Made by a program: the position numbers and the translations under genes. The notes beneath the pieces were generated by a model. The model was not told the DNA's origin. It worked only from the letters and a program-made list of their open reading frames with translations, and made no database searches. A stretch of 64,000 nt of DNA. Origin: Lomentospora prolificans (Eukaryota; Ascomycota; Sordariomycetes; Microascales; Microascaceae). The stretch covers positions 1,054,001 to 1,118,000 of the forward strand of contig JARFXM010000008.1 of assembly GCA_029532625.1 (NCBI GenBank). The letters are read 5' to 3'. This document shows positions 1 to 11,541 of the stretch, in pieces; positions within the stretch are counted from its first letter, which is position 1; each line of letters starts with the position of its first letter.

Positions 1-1071
1 AACCCTCGAGGCGATGGTGTAAAAGGAGGCCAGCTCGTCTGCGACATGCAGTAGTAAAACGGTCGATGGTTAAAGCGGCAACAAGGCGAGCTGGTATGAA
101 ATACAACACATGAATGGCTTGACGGCGGATTAACAGAGAATCCGCGGTCGAACCTAGTACCGTCACCGATGGCGAATTTGAGAATATTGACGCTCGCTTA
201 CCTCGCTCGATCGACCAATGGACGGCCAGGGCTGAGGTATGGACGTCCAGGGCTGAGATATGGCCAGCCTGCAACACCTTTAAGCCATCCATCTCACCCA
301 CGATCCCAATCAGAGAGAATTTGCCTCATACTTGCCCGCCAGATCACTTCTTGGAATAGCGTGGTTCAATTCTGCGGGGCCCCTCTCTTTCTCAACCCTC
401 TTGAAGCTGGGTTGGTGGTGTGTGCGTGCGTGTGTGCTCCGATAAGTTTTATCGCTCTTAGTGCGCCACCTAAAAACCAACTTTCACTCATTCGCCGGCG
501 TCTCCGCTCTCCTCCTCCCACCTATCGTTTGATCCGTTGCCGCAACTGCATGGAATAAGAAAATAGCATGCAGAATTGATTTGCCAAAGAGGCAGTATTA
601 CCGACACCACCAGCACCTGGTAGCCGGTTGTCGAGTTACTCTTTTGTCATGCGGACGGTCTGGCCTACGGAGGCACCATACAGCTAGCGTCGGATCTCTT
701 ATTTATAACTGCCCAGCCCACGGAAGCAGGGGATTTTAGTTGTTATTGAAGACGACGAGTCTGACGGACCGAAAAAAAATATCACGAAATTAAAGTCGGC
801 TTCAATTCGATTCGTCCAAGGTGCTGGGATATCGTGCATCTTCTTCTCAAAGATACCCAAACCCAGAAGCACCGCGGCCAGCTGGCTCATTTAGACCTCC
901 ATTGCCTTTCTGATTTTGTTCACCGCGTGGCCTTATCGACTCACTCCGTCAGTCAGCCACCGAGAGTTCGGGGGGTTACCTCGTGTTGTGTCGTTGTTGC
1001 ACCTCCAAGATTCGGCGTTTGATACTGTGCTGCCACCTTTCCGTCAGGGCGTGGCCTCAACCTTTACGGAC
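1..1071. other. Intergenic, upstream of Zn2Cys6 regulator
   Basis: No coding sequence could be supported here. The stretch holds a 21-bp imperfect tandem duplication (220-261) and lies 5' of the Zn2Cys6 gene, so it probably contains that gene's promoter. Short open frames exist but resemble no family. Confidence 0.5.
220..261. repeat. 21-bp direct tandem duplication
   Basis: Two adjacent 21-base units (220-240 and 241-261) differ at two positions. Each contains the core CCAGGGCTGAG. A third, partial unit starts at 262 with GGCCAGCC. Function unknown. Confidence 0.85.
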
Positions 1072-3577
1072 ATGGAGCAATTCTCGCCCTCCGCCCCGAG
1101 CAGCAGCAGCCCCTCGCCGATAACTCCTGCTCGTCCTCATACGAATGCTCTGGGCACAGCCACGGCTGCATCCTCAACCTCGAGAAGCGAAACCCGCACT
1201 CAACAGAGTACGGTAGCTGCAGCATGCTTAGCTTGTGTATGTGAGCTCCTTCCCTCTCACTAGCCGTGACGCTGGTGCTGCTTTGCAGGCTGCCTGGGTC
1301 ACCTTTTCTACCACAAGAGGCCGATAATCTTCGGACAGCGGGAGTCCTGGGCTCGTTGTTCTCCCGGATCGGCATTCTTCCTGGTCGAACGCCGTTTGGG
1401 TGGCGCCCTTCCAACCCCATCCTCCGTTCCTTCTTCACCAGCCATGTTCTCGCCGTCCTAGCCAGTGCTCAATTGACGGTTTCGGAATACCTCCTCCCGC
1501 TCGTGTACGCTAACGGACTGCTTTCTTTGATTAGAGAGCTAAGCACCTCAAGTGTGACGGGTCTAGCCCCTGCGCTCGCTGCAAAAGCAGCAACTATGAG
1601 TGCGTTTACGTTGCTTCGCGCCGTGGTTATAAACCCAAGAAGAATCAGACATCCTCGAGGGATCGTCCGACAAGGCAAAATTCCTTGACGTCTCTAGATG
1701 CAGCCGCTATCAGCCCCGATGATGAGGCGATGATCCTCGGCTCATCTACGCCGGTAGAGAGCCAGTTCCACCCACCTCTAGCTGTTCCGGACGCGGCAGC
1801 CGCCACACCCTACGGCACAAATGTACAGCTATCGAGGCCTTTCCACGACAGCGGTACCTCGGGCGTGGGCTTAGCGAACTCGATTTCTGATAGTGCCCCT
1901 CTAGTGGAGGCTGTATCCGCGCAGGCCCAGCACAAAAGCGTGGCCGATAATTGTCTCGAGTCGTTTTACCACAATTTCTATCCGGCACATCCGTTCGTGC
2001 TTCCGGCGGGAGCTCTACCACGGACAGCGAAAGATCTCGGGCTCAAACCTCTACTCGCCGCCATCCGATGGATTGGGTCTCTATATATTGACGTTGGCCA
2101 GTGGAAAGCCAGTTTTCTTCACGAAGCCTTACGGCTAGCATACGATCTGGCAACTCCGCGCGACGGTTTCTTATTGCAAACGCTATTGCTGCTGATTATT
2201 GGATTAGACGGAAACTGCCAGCAGGAAAAGGCGAGACAGTTGCTATCGGACGCGGAAACTCTTGCCCTGCAGCTGGGTATCAATTCCAAAACCTACGCAA
2301 CTTTGCAGGGCAGAGGAATCCCCGTCTTAGAAGAGAGCTGGAGGAGAACGTGGTGGGAGCTCTATGTGGTGGATGCCTTGATTGCTGGGGTGCACCGCAA
2401 TACAAACTTCTTCCTCTTCGATTTCCCGGCCGAGACTGCTCTTCCATGCGAGGAGCATCAGTATGTTTTGGGGGTAAGCATTTCCGAAAACCGCAATCCC
2501 CAAACCCAAACCCAAGAAAAGTCCGCAGCGTTTTGCTTGCTTCTTGCCTCCCCTTCACTAAAATAGCCCCGCCATAAGCCACCACAGTAGCCAGACTATC
2601 CGTTCTTTAGGGAATCTTGCTCACTAGATATTCGATAGAATATTCCACCTCCGACGTATCTTGAGGACTTGGACAATAAGGAATTCTCTGGCGACGACCG
2701 GCAATTCTCTTCCTTTGCGTACCGAATCCTTGCAGCTCGAAACTTGGGCAAATTGCTAAGGGCGACGAATGTTTATGGGGGCAGTCCAGAGAGTGTGGAA
2801 CGGATCGAGAATCTCTTGACTAACTGGAGAGTACACTTGCCGGACGCGAAAAGAGACGCCTTGAACAACGACTGTAAAGTGGACGAAATGATGTTTCAAG
2901 CGCACATGATTACGCACGCGTAGGTCTTCATGACTAGCCTCCTCATTCCTTGCCAGCATTTCCCGTCCTGTCCTGCCCTGTGCTCAGTTTAAGCCAAGCG
3001 TGAGGGGAGAGGGAACCGAGAGTCGCTAACGCGAGTTTACCCTAGTACATCCATACTATTGCACCAACCTCACTCACAACTCGATTCGTCTCCAGCCCGA
3101 AGCGTTACGGCATGCACCCCACACAGAGCCGTGCCTGGCGGTCCAGCGTTCAATCTGCATACCCAGCACACGCTGTCCTCAGCCGCTGACATCAGTAGAC
3201 TGATCACGCATCGAGCACCTATACTTTCGCACACGCACTTCTTTATCTGCGCTGTGTCGCTGTCGTCCATCGTCCACCTCAGTCGCTGGGCTCAGTGGCT
3301 CCACGGTCCGCAGGACGACGACGACTTACGGCAGATGATCCGACTTAACATCGGAGCTCTGAACAGGCTCGGGCAAGTGTGGGGCGCAGCCGACATGGCG
3401 GCTGGGCAGGTCCGAGGCGTCGCACAGGAGATTTACCAAGAGAAGAAGGCGCGGCAGGTCGAGCCGTCTTATTGGGCGGGATTGACACAAGGGGAAGTGG
3501 TTAGTGCGATGGCGACGGATGAGACAATCATGAGTGAGATTGATGGTTCGCAGAATATATCCGGGCCAATGACATGA
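1072..3577 (+). CDS. Zn2Cys6 fungal-specific transcription factor
   Basis: Nuclear DNA-binding regulator, modelled as four exons: 1072-1236, 1535-2473, 2639-2919 and 3046-3577, giving about 638 residues. The first intron splits the zinc cluster. Exon 1 ends with CLAC and exon 2 opens with RAKHLKC, giving C52-x2-C55-x6-C62-x5-C68-x2-C71-x6-C78, the Gal4-type binuclear cluster. A basic linker follows, then a fungal-specific transcription factor domain (Pfam PF04082 type) from about residue 170. This includes the typical SWRRTWWELYVVDAL and LPCEE blocks, with IPPPTYLEDLDNKEF at the start of exon 3. The junction that restores HATSILLHQPHS between exons 3 and 4 is also characteristic of the family. 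The first 50 residues are Ser/Pro-rich. The target genes cannot be read from the sequence and no pathway neighbours are nearby. Confidence 0.85.
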
Positions 3578-4790
3578 CTACCTTCTGAGCAGAGAGAGAA
3601 GACGTTGGCACGCACGTTGGGCGCCGTCGCTATATTTCATCCATGGTTTCCAGCCGAATGTCGGGGATTGATGCTACAGCGTTAAGCGCCAAGCCGGGGC
3701 CTTCCGAGACATCCCGTCTCGCAACCAATCCTCGCAGGACCTCGTTGCTTTTGCCACCTCAACGTGGCCGGGAAGTAAGGAATGCGAATGGGACAGGGGA
3801 GTTCTACATGGGATATGCGATATCGTTCAGATGCTCCTAGCCTAACGCGCCTGAATTGGGGGCTATGACAAAGCCTATGACGATCAATGATGTGAAAACG
3901 AAGAGTGGTTGGATTAAGAGAGAAAGCGAAAAAAAAGAAGGAAAATCAACAAGTGAGAAAAGGGAAGAGAAGATCGCGCCTCAATTTGCAGCATAATATG
4001 GGGGAACTGCGGAATAAAAACTGGCATGTGGTTCTTAAATCGATACCACGCGTTTTGGGGCTGGGAATATGACTTGTTGATGGGCGGTCTGATTGCGCGA
4101 CGCTTTGTTGGAGCCAGAACAGTTTTTTTTTTTTTTTTCCTTTTTTTCTTTCTTTTTTTTGCTTTTTTTTTTTTTTTTTCCCTCTCCTTTGCTTCTCTAT
4201 TATTCCTAGGATTGTAGGATCCTTCGCCTAATACTAGATCCGGTAGTCCTACCGAGCTCACCTCTTTACTTCTACAGCTCCCGCGACAGCCAGGCTGTGA
4301 TTGATTGATATCTGCCGGTGGGCCGTAATACTACTTCTACTTTGTTGTATTACTCGGTAGGGCCGTGGGGATTCCTGGAGCCGTGTTAGACAATACAATG
4401 GAGTCTTCGACACCAGCCAGCGGATCTCGAGTCTAGGGAAATGCATCAACTGATGTACCCAGGTACCTTGGACTATAAGCCCGCAAAAACCACGGCTAAA
4501 AGAACGGCAGGATGGTCGAGGAAGGAGAGCCCCTCCATGAATCCAGAATTGTGCCCCAGCAAAAAGTTGAAAGGGAAAAAAAAAAAAAAAGTTCCCATCA
4601 CCGCCTTTGAGAGCAGGCGCACTTCGAGGTACCACACCCCCCCGTTGAAATCTCGGCATCCAACCTCTATTTTCGTCCGCTCGAGTTCCCAATCCTGCGC
4701 CTCGAGAAAAGGATCTTCAATCGTCCTCGCCTTTCTCTCGGATCCTCGTCTCTTTTTCACTGTTACGAATTTGAATATATACCAGCCAAG
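3578..4790. other. Intergenic with long poly-T tracts
   Basis: No gene seen. Poly-T/pyrimidine tracts lie around 4120-4190 and an A-tract around 4577-4590. The last 150 bases before the Mrt4 start codon are pyrimidine-rich, as in many fungal promoters. Confidence 0.5.
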
Positions 4791-5795
4791 ATGCCCAAGT
4801 CGAAGAGGGCGAGGCTCGTCCACCTGACGCAGGTGCAGAAGAAGGGTCGCGAACACAAGGACAAGCTCTTTGAGAATGTGAGGGCAGCTTTGGGAGAGTA
4901 CATGCACTGCTTCGTCTTCAGTGTCGAGAATACTAGGAATACCCATCTCCAGAGTGTGAGGCAAGAGTTGTCCGATAGCAAGTGAGTCGAGCCTCGGATT
5001 TTTTTTTTTTTTTTTCCTTCTCTTCTCTCTCTCCCCCGTCTCCTTCCAATTCCCGGATGGCTGTACCATAAGAATGAAGACAAGAATGGAGTGAAACCCT
5101 CACACACGCATACCTGCTGCTAACACACGGTTCTTCTCCCGCGCCCAGAATCTTCTTCGGCAAGACCAAACTCATGTCCAAGGCCCTCGGCCAAAACCCC
5201 GCCGAAGCCCAAGCCGACGGCATCGACGCCCTCACCCCCCACATCGCTGGCCAAGTCGGCCTCCTCTTCACCAACCGCTCCCCTCAAGACATCGCCGCCT
5301 ACTTCGCCTCCATCAACTCAGTAGACTTTGCCCGCGCCGGCGCCGTCGCCTCGCGCGACTTCGTCATCCCCGCTGGCGTCGTCTACGCCACCGGCGGCGA
5401 GGTCCCCGCCGACTACGACGTGCCCCTCGAGCACACCATCGAGCCAGAGCTCAGGCGGCTGGGCGTCCCCACGAGGATGGTCAAGGGCAAGGTCGTTTTG
5501 GGCGAGGAGTCTGGCGAGGGAGAGGGGTACACTGTTTGCAAAGAGGGCGATACCCTGGACTCGAGGCAGACGAGGCTCTTGAAGCTTTTCAGCGTCTGTA
5601 TGAGCGAGTTCAAGGTCAAGGTTCTAGCGTAAGTGTGATGAGGCTCCCTTGGCAGAACTTTTCGTTTTTTTTTTTATTTCTTTTCCAAGCGCCGGCCCTC
5701 GTTCTAGTGAGGAGAGAAGCTAACACGTCGCTAGGTACTGGACTTCCTCTACCGGCAAGGTCACTGTAGTAGGAGACGCCATGGAGACCGAGTAG
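4791..5795 (+). CDS. MRT4: Ribosome assembly factor Mrt4 (uL10-like)
   Basis: Nucleolar/nuclear factor that holds the P-stalk site on pre-60S ribosomes until it is replaced by uL10 (P0); this role is known for the family. Three exons (4791-4981, 5149-5628, 5735-5795) give 243 residues, close to yeast Mrt4 (236). The N-terminus MPKSKRARLVHLTQVQKKGR is the typical basic Mrt4 start. The splice that restores DSKIFFGKTKLMSKALG matches the uL10-fold RNA-binding region, and a conserved FTNRSP block follows. Like Mrt4, it lacks the acidic P-protein tail of P0. The short last exon encodes YWTSSTGKVTVVGDAMETE. Introns begin GTGAGT and GTAAGT and end CAG/TAG, with CTAAC branch sites. Confidence 0.92.
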
Positions 5796-6999
5796 GCGTG
5801 CGAAATGTGACGGAAGGAGGGGATGAGGATCTTGGACGTCTTAGACGTGATGGGCACATGCTTCTCGCAACGGAATCGACTAGATGGCTAGCAGAGAAAA
5901 AAAAAGGAGCGGCGCGAACCGGACACATTGGTCGGTGTCTGCTTTGCTAGGCTTGGAAGATTGATACCAAAGTTTCGGCATCGGTAGGGCTGGCTTTTCC
6001 AAAAACAACTTCGAAATCTAGGCGTTGGTGGGTTTTGGCTTTTTTTTTTGTTTGTTTCTCGGTTTGATAAAAAAAAGGAAATATGACACGGAATTCACGT
6101 TTCGATGAATATGGATTAAGGTAGTGTGCTAAGAGACAGGAGGCTCGTACTCTCACGACTAGAAAACAAGCCTTTGCCTTTTTGCGCTCCTCATCTCAAT
6201 ATGACCAGCAGTGTCCAACCAAAATGGCGTCTATGAAAACCAAAAACGGGTCTGGTCTGATCCCTTGCCTATACGTTGCATAGTCCGATACTCACTCACG
6301 AACATGTATTATGAGGACCTCGGTTCCTCCTCTCGGGGTTTGGCAGGACCTACCATCCCTTTATTTTGCTTCCCGCTACTAATACGCTATGCAACGAATC
6401 TTCTTTAGGTCAGTAGGCATAGAATATCCTTCCTTACCTCTGACCTTACCTCTTGTGTGTACATGTATTGTTTTGGTTTGTTTTTCCTTATCCATTGTCT
6501 AGCTTTACGCAGGGTTAAGGCGCTCGCCGGATTCGGATGAATCAGATTATAAAATACAACGCGGAAACAAGAACAGACGAAGGCAATTTTACCTATTCCG
6601 TATACTCCCTGCTTCATCCATTTGGGACGCGCGGTCCAGGCGCAACCGAGATTAACCGCGCTCCATATTCTTGAACTTTGATGTTGATTCAGTAACTGGA
6701 CTGTGTGGAAGCCCATGCTTTTTTTCTTCGAGAGGCTAGCCTCAGTCGCCAAGAGCAGGTGACGGTTGGAGCAGACGGCTGAGTTGGCGAAATAAACGGG
6801 CCAAAAAGTCAAAGAGAATATAAAAACACATGGTCGAAGGGCTGAAATGCATGTCCTGCAACGCTCTCTGCTTACCCTTATGTGGAAGGGGGAGAGAAGA
6901 CTGGCACGATAATGGCGCCAACAACGGTCTTGTTACCGTTAAAGCCGTGTTCAATGGCGGACCCACCACTGGAGGCGTAAGACTAACGCTCTGTGAGCT
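5796..6999. other. Convergent intergenic (Mrt4 / U1-70K)
   Basis: Shared 3' flank of two convergent genes. It is AT-richer than the coding DNA, with several poly-A/T tracts. No additional gene could be supported. Confidence 0.5.
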
Positions 7000-8482
7000 T
7001 TAGTAGCGGCGTATCTTCCTGGGCTCATCAAAGCTGTTACCACCGTCGTAGTGCCGCTTCCTGTCGTCGTCACGGGGCCTATCGTAATCTCTATCACGAT
7101 ACCCACCATTCTCCCGGTCTCGGGGCCGTATGGGCTCCATGTTGCTGCCAGTGCGGCGGGGTTCTCTATCATGCCGATCGCGGAAACCGCCGCCGCCTTG
7201 TCTGTCATCATATGAGCGTCCCGAACCACGTGAGTCATACCCACCACCTTGGTTCCGGTCGCCGCCATAGCCGCCACTGCGACCGCCGTACCCAGAGCCA
7301 GGCCCGGACGGGGCATTGCTAGGAGCGCCGTAGCCGTTAGAACCACGATCACCTCCGCGGTCACCTCCACGGTCACCGCCTCGGAAACCGCCTCCCCTGA
7401 AGCCACCGCCGCCACGGAAGCTTCCCCTGCCTCGTCCACCTTCGAATCCGCCACGGAATCCGCCTCTGTAGCCACCCCCAAAGCCTCCAGGTCCTACGGG
7501 CCGGGCCGGCATAGCCTTGGTGTACCCACGGCCGCCAAGGCCACCACCCAACCTCCTAGGCTTCCATCCCTTTACGGTCCTACCCCTCTCGACGTCTACC
7601 TTGATACGTCGGTCGCGAATACGGATCCCGTCACAAGCTTCTAAGGCCGCTGTCCATCAAGTGCGCCGAAGGCGCACGCGTTAGTCAATTCTTACCAAAT
7701 TCAAGAATATACCAATGAGTGATACAGGATACACGCAGCAAACACACTCTTGCTGAGGTCAGGGGTTACCAGACCACAGCCTGGGAGGTAACCAGAGTTG
7801 TGTCACAACCAGGAAAGGGAGAATAGTGGGTCGGAAATAGGGATGGTTTACCTCTCATATCTCGCTCTCTCTCAAAAACCACGAAAGCGTAGCCCCTGTG
7901 GGCCTTCTTCTTCTTCTTGGGGTGTAGATGGGCATGGGTGTCTGTGACGATTCGAATCTGTAGCACGCATCGAGTTAGAATAATTTGAGCAGGCAAGAGG
8001 GAAATTTGGAAAACGTACCCTCTCGATGGGTCCGAACCTGGCAAACTCCCTCTCCAAATCCTGCTCCGTGGCTTCGTAGCTTAACCGCGCGACGATCAGA
8101 GTCTTGAATGGGTCGCCACGGACATTAGGGTCCTCATGGGGTTTGACTGTGTAAGAAGTTAGCAATTTCTCTCGGAACAGACGTGCAATATGCCATCATA
8201 GATAAGGCAGGCATCCTCACAGTTCTTGGGGCCTTCAGTAGCAAGCTTCTCAGCCTCCAATTTGCGCTCCATCTTCTTGCGATCTCTCATCTCCAACCAG
8301 CTCTCCGTCGGCTCGTATACATCTGTTTCCTTGTAGACCTGTAAAGCCGGAAGAAACGCGGCGACGCCCGAGATGGGCTGGGTCCGGCGCTTCTCGGGGG
8401 CATGGTCGGGGGGCGCGAGGTATCGCAAAGGGGGTCGTGGCGCGAAGAGCGCCAGGAGATTGGGAGGGAGTTTGTCAGTCAT
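7000..8482 (-). CDS. U1 small nuclear ribonucleoprotein 70 kDa
   Basis: Core U1 snRNP protein that binds stem-loop I of U1 snRNA and acts in 5' splice-site recognition. Four exons, read right to left (8482-8221, 8146-8019, 7957-7852, 7649-7000), give 381 residues. The N-terminal U1-70K homology segment (MTDKLPPNLLALFAPRPPLRYLAPPD) is followed by EDPNVRGDPFKTLIVARLSYE and an RRM. RNP2 is LIVARL (about 104-109) and RNP1 is RGYAFVVF (about 151-158), then VDVERGRTVKGWKPRRLGGGLGG, which is diagnostic of U1-70K. The C-terminal third is a Gly/Arg/Asp-rich RGG/RD tail with DRGG repeats. The first splice (GTGAGG donor at 8220) was chosen because nearer donors would leave introns under 40 bases. The last intron carries a strong hairpin next to its 3' splice site. 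Confidence 0.93.
7661..7677 (-). promoter_or_regulatory. Intronic hairpin before 3' splice site
   Basis: GTGCGCC and GGCGCAC form a perfect 7-bp stem with a 3-base loop. It lies inside the last U1-70K intron, between a TTGACTAACG branch-point-like sequence (about 7679-7688, minus strand) and the 3' splice site at 7650. It may bring the AG closer or modulate splicing; this is inference. Confidence 0.55.
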
Positions 8483-9449
8483 TATGCCCGCCGCGCATCC
8501 CCAGACAGAAGAGAAGTTCAATTAGAATCAACTTTCAAAGTAGAGAAAAATAATGACACGGCCGAAAAGAAAGTGTGGGATCCTTGGCAGGGACAGTTTG
8601 ATGACCAAAGAAAAGTCGCGACAGGAGGCTGATGACGGAAATTTGACACGAAGCTCTGGATCAGAGAGGCTGCCTGTTTGAGCTCGTGTGTGGTGGCTTG
8701 TGTTTATCCGAGGAAGATCCCGCTACACGCGAAGGTCAACCATGTCACTTGTAGCTTTCATGGCTTAGTCATCATTTCCTGGTCTCTCCATATTAACGAC
8801 GCGCAGAGGAGGAAGAAGCACCCAATGACTTCACTTCGACTCGCACTGAACCAGTATTATGAGAAATGTGTTTGGAGTCATTTATTTCACTCATGGTCCA
8901 GATTCAGATGCTATTTACCCTCAATGGCCTATCTTTCGCTGCCAAGCTGGACTCTTGAATTGCGTAAAACTACTGAAGAGCTTAAACCAGAGAAGCTCCC
9001 GAGCAGTGCCCCTAACTGTAAATAGAGGATCCTAAGCATCTTTTCACTTGCAACCGCGCTTTCAATGGATTGAGATAGGATGCACATAACTCCAAGAGAG
9101 ATAATTATAGAAGCTATTCCATGCATAACCTTATCTCAACGAGCAAAAGCTGAGCTGGGACAGTGCAAAAATACCGCTCTGGCTACAGTACAGACCCAGC
9201 AACTGGAACCCGCGGCTTCAGTTGGTTTACATCAGGCGATTTATTTTCGTGGAGCTCGGCCTACGAGTATTAGTTACGAAAGAAGTACTTCCTCGCAGCT
9301 CAGCAAGGTCGATCAAAACCACCTCTCCAACCTGGAAAAGAAAACCCGCAATTCCACACACCTAGACCCATCACCACCTTTGCGAATTATTCTCTATCCT
9401 ACAATCTATCCTCACTTTATACCCATATACAAATTCAAACATCGCAATC
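8483..9449. promoter_or_regulatory. Divergent promoter region, U1-70K / TPI
   Basis: About 970 bases between two divergent start codons, so both promoters must lie here. The 150 bases upstream of the isomerase start are C/T- and A-rich with no purine-rich interruptions, typical of highly expressed fungal genes. No classical TATA box was recognised. Confidence 0.55.
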
Positions 9450-10458
9450 ATGGCTCGCAAGTTCTTCGTCGGCGGCAACTTCAAGATGTAAGTTTTTCTT
9501 TCCCTCAACGACAACCCCGCACCCCTTGATAACCCCACCATCAAAGGTTGGGCAGGGAATAAAGCTCTTCAAAAAGGGAAAAAAGCTCAACAATCTGTGC
9601 GTCCGAGCTCCATGGCATTGTCGAGAAGCTAATAGGGAATAAACCCATAACAGGAACGGCACCGTGTCGTCCATCAAGGAGATTGTCGACAACCTCAACA
9701 AGGCCACCCTTGACCCCAACGTTGGTATGTAACTCACAGCTTCCCTCTTGGCCCTCAAGAACCAGGGGCAGACAACCCCTTCTCGCGGCGTCGTAATCAC
9801 GAAGCTAACCGACTTGTGCCCAGAGGTCGTCATCGCCCCTCCCGCCCTCTACCTCCTCCAAGTCCGCGACAGCCTCCGCAAGGAGATTGAAGTAGCCGCG
9901 CAGAACGTCTACGACAAGCCCAACGGCGCCTACACTGGCGAGATCAGCGTCTCCCAGCTCAAGGACGCCAACATCAACTGGACCATCCTCGGCCACTCCG
10001 AACGCCGCACCATCCTCGGCGAGTCTGACGCCGTCGTCTCTTCCAAGACCAAGTTCGCCACCGAGGGCGGCATTGGTGTCATCTGGTGCTGCGGTGAGAG
10101 CCTCGAGGAGCGCGAGGCCGGCAAGACCATTGAGGTCGTCAGCAACCAGCTCGCCGCCCTCAAGTCCCAGACTTCGGACTGGTCCAAGATTGTCATTGCC
10201 TACGAGCCCATCTGGGCCATCGGTACCGGCAAGGTCGCCACTACTGAGCAGGCTCAGGAAGTGCACGCTGCCATCCGCGCCTGGCTCAAGAAGGAGGTCA
10301 GCGACAAGGTCGCTGACGAGACCCGCATTCTCTACGGCGGCAGCGTCAATGAGAAGAACTGCGGCGAGCTCTCCAAGCAGCCCGATATTGATGGCTTCCT
10401 TGTTGGTGGCGCTTCTCTCAAGCCCGCCTTCGTTGACATCATCAACTGCAGGCAGTAA
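9450..10458 (+). CDS. TPI1: Triosephosphate isomerase
   Basis: Cytosolic glycolytic enzyme interconverting dihydroxyacetone phosphate and glyceraldehyde 3-phosphate. Exons 9450-9487, 9654-9724 and 9824-10458 give 247 residues, the normal TIM-barrel length. Catalytic residues are all present: Lys12 in GGNFKM, His94 in ILGHSERR, and Glu164 in the PROSITE-like stretch AYEPIWAIGTG. The phosphate-binding YGGSVNEKN and GFLVGGASLKP segments follow. The start context CAATCATGGCT is good. Codons are strongly C-ending, as expected for a highly expressed gene. Two introns fall within the first 40 codons, with GTAAGT and GTATGT donors. An AATAAA-like signal occurs in AT-rich DNA around 10540-10560, downstream of the stop. 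Confidence 0.97.
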
Positions 10459-10976
10459 ATTGTGCCGGGATACACCGGATTATGTGTTGGCTAGTATCTT
10501 GCTCGTAAGCGAATGCTGGGTCGAAATACAAAATACACAGTAGATTATAAAATAAAAATTCAGCGAATAATTTGCTTTAAGATTGAAGTACTGATGACGC
10601 TGATGACCAGGTCCTTAAGATTCAATTGCAAAAGTAATGGAAGCTTTCCCAGCTCGTCTTACACGCGGTGAAAGCAGCAGTCCGTCCCTATCTGAAGCAC
10701 AAGCTAGCGCTGGCTAAAACCAACGTTAGCCCGTTCCACAGGCTGGCCAACTGGGCTGTTGTGGCTAGTGCCCCATCAAGCCACAGCGCCTCAATTTCAA
10801 TCCTCGACTCATCCAAAAATTTCCCACGCGACAATCCCGTGTCCCTGAAATCTCGATGCGAACATCCAAGCGAAGCGACAGCAACCCCCCCAATCGAGTT
10901 TTCGTCGCCGACCCCTTTCTACGATCGTTGCGGCGAAAATTAATGTTGGCATAGACCCGGCGGCACGAAGCACATA
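10459..10976. other. Intergenic, TPI 3' end to mL43
   Basis: Holds the probable polyadenylation region of the isomerase (AT-rich, ATAAAATAAAA near 10548) and the promoter of the mL43 gene. Nothing else seen. Confidence 0.5.
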
Positions 10977-11541
10977 ATGCCCGTTGGATTGAGGAGGATA
11001 GCGTCCGGCCGAGTAAGTGCAATCGGCCATCCGTTCTCGCCCCGTACTCCCGATCGCGAAGTTAACCAAGAGTCTACAGAACGGCCTCGGAGCTTTCATT
11101 CTCCAATGCAGGAAGCTTGATTTCCACTACTGCGACTGGGCCGGAAGCTCCAAAGGAATGAAGTAAGCAGCAAGCAACCCCATCACCGCCCAACTCCTCC
11201 CATATCGGGCCACAGCAAACGGGGTCGGAAGGCTAACAAAATCCCCCAGCGGCTTCATCAAGTCACACCTCTCCAAATTCGCCTCACAAAACCCCGAAGT
11301 CGAAATCACCGTATCCCCCCGACCCGGCAAGCACCCCGTGATCGTCGCGCACTACATCAACGGGCGCCAGAAGCCCGTGTGCGTACGAAACATGGAGCCG
11401 CTCCAGGTCCTCAAGAAGGCGGAACTTTTGCGAGATGCCAATGGCGAGAAGGTCAAGAAGGTTATCAAGCCTGTGTCGAGTATCAACCCCAGCGTCAGAG
11501 GCGTGTGGAGTCCTTACCACGGTGCGGGGACGACGGTATAG
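10977..11541 (+). CDS. Mitochondrial large-subunit ribosomal protein mL43
   Basis: Mitoribosome protein mL43, the homologue of yeast Mrpl51, with a thioredoxin-like fold (family knowledge). Exons 10977-11012, 11080-11162 and 11250-11541 give 136 residues, matching the family. Exon 1 is only 12 codons, MPVGLRRIASGR, and splices to NGLGAFILQCRKLDFHYCDW, the hallmark start of the fold. Exon 3 starts GFIKSHLSKFASQNP and includes VAHYINGRQKPVCVRN. The protein has a basic N-terminus suited to mitochondrial import. The exon 1 donor is GTAAGT. It lies in tandem behind the isomerase gene without overlap. Confidence 0.9.

Noticed and set aside
8147..8182. Short intron in U1-70K using GTCTGT or GTTCCG donors
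   Set aside because: It would be only 32-36 bases long. The GTGAGG donor at 8220 gives a 74-base intron and the family-like sequence EGPKNFKPHEDPNVRGD.
9805..10266. 153-codon minus-strand frame opposite TPI
   Set aside because: Shadow of a strongly codon-biased sense gene with all catalytic residues present.
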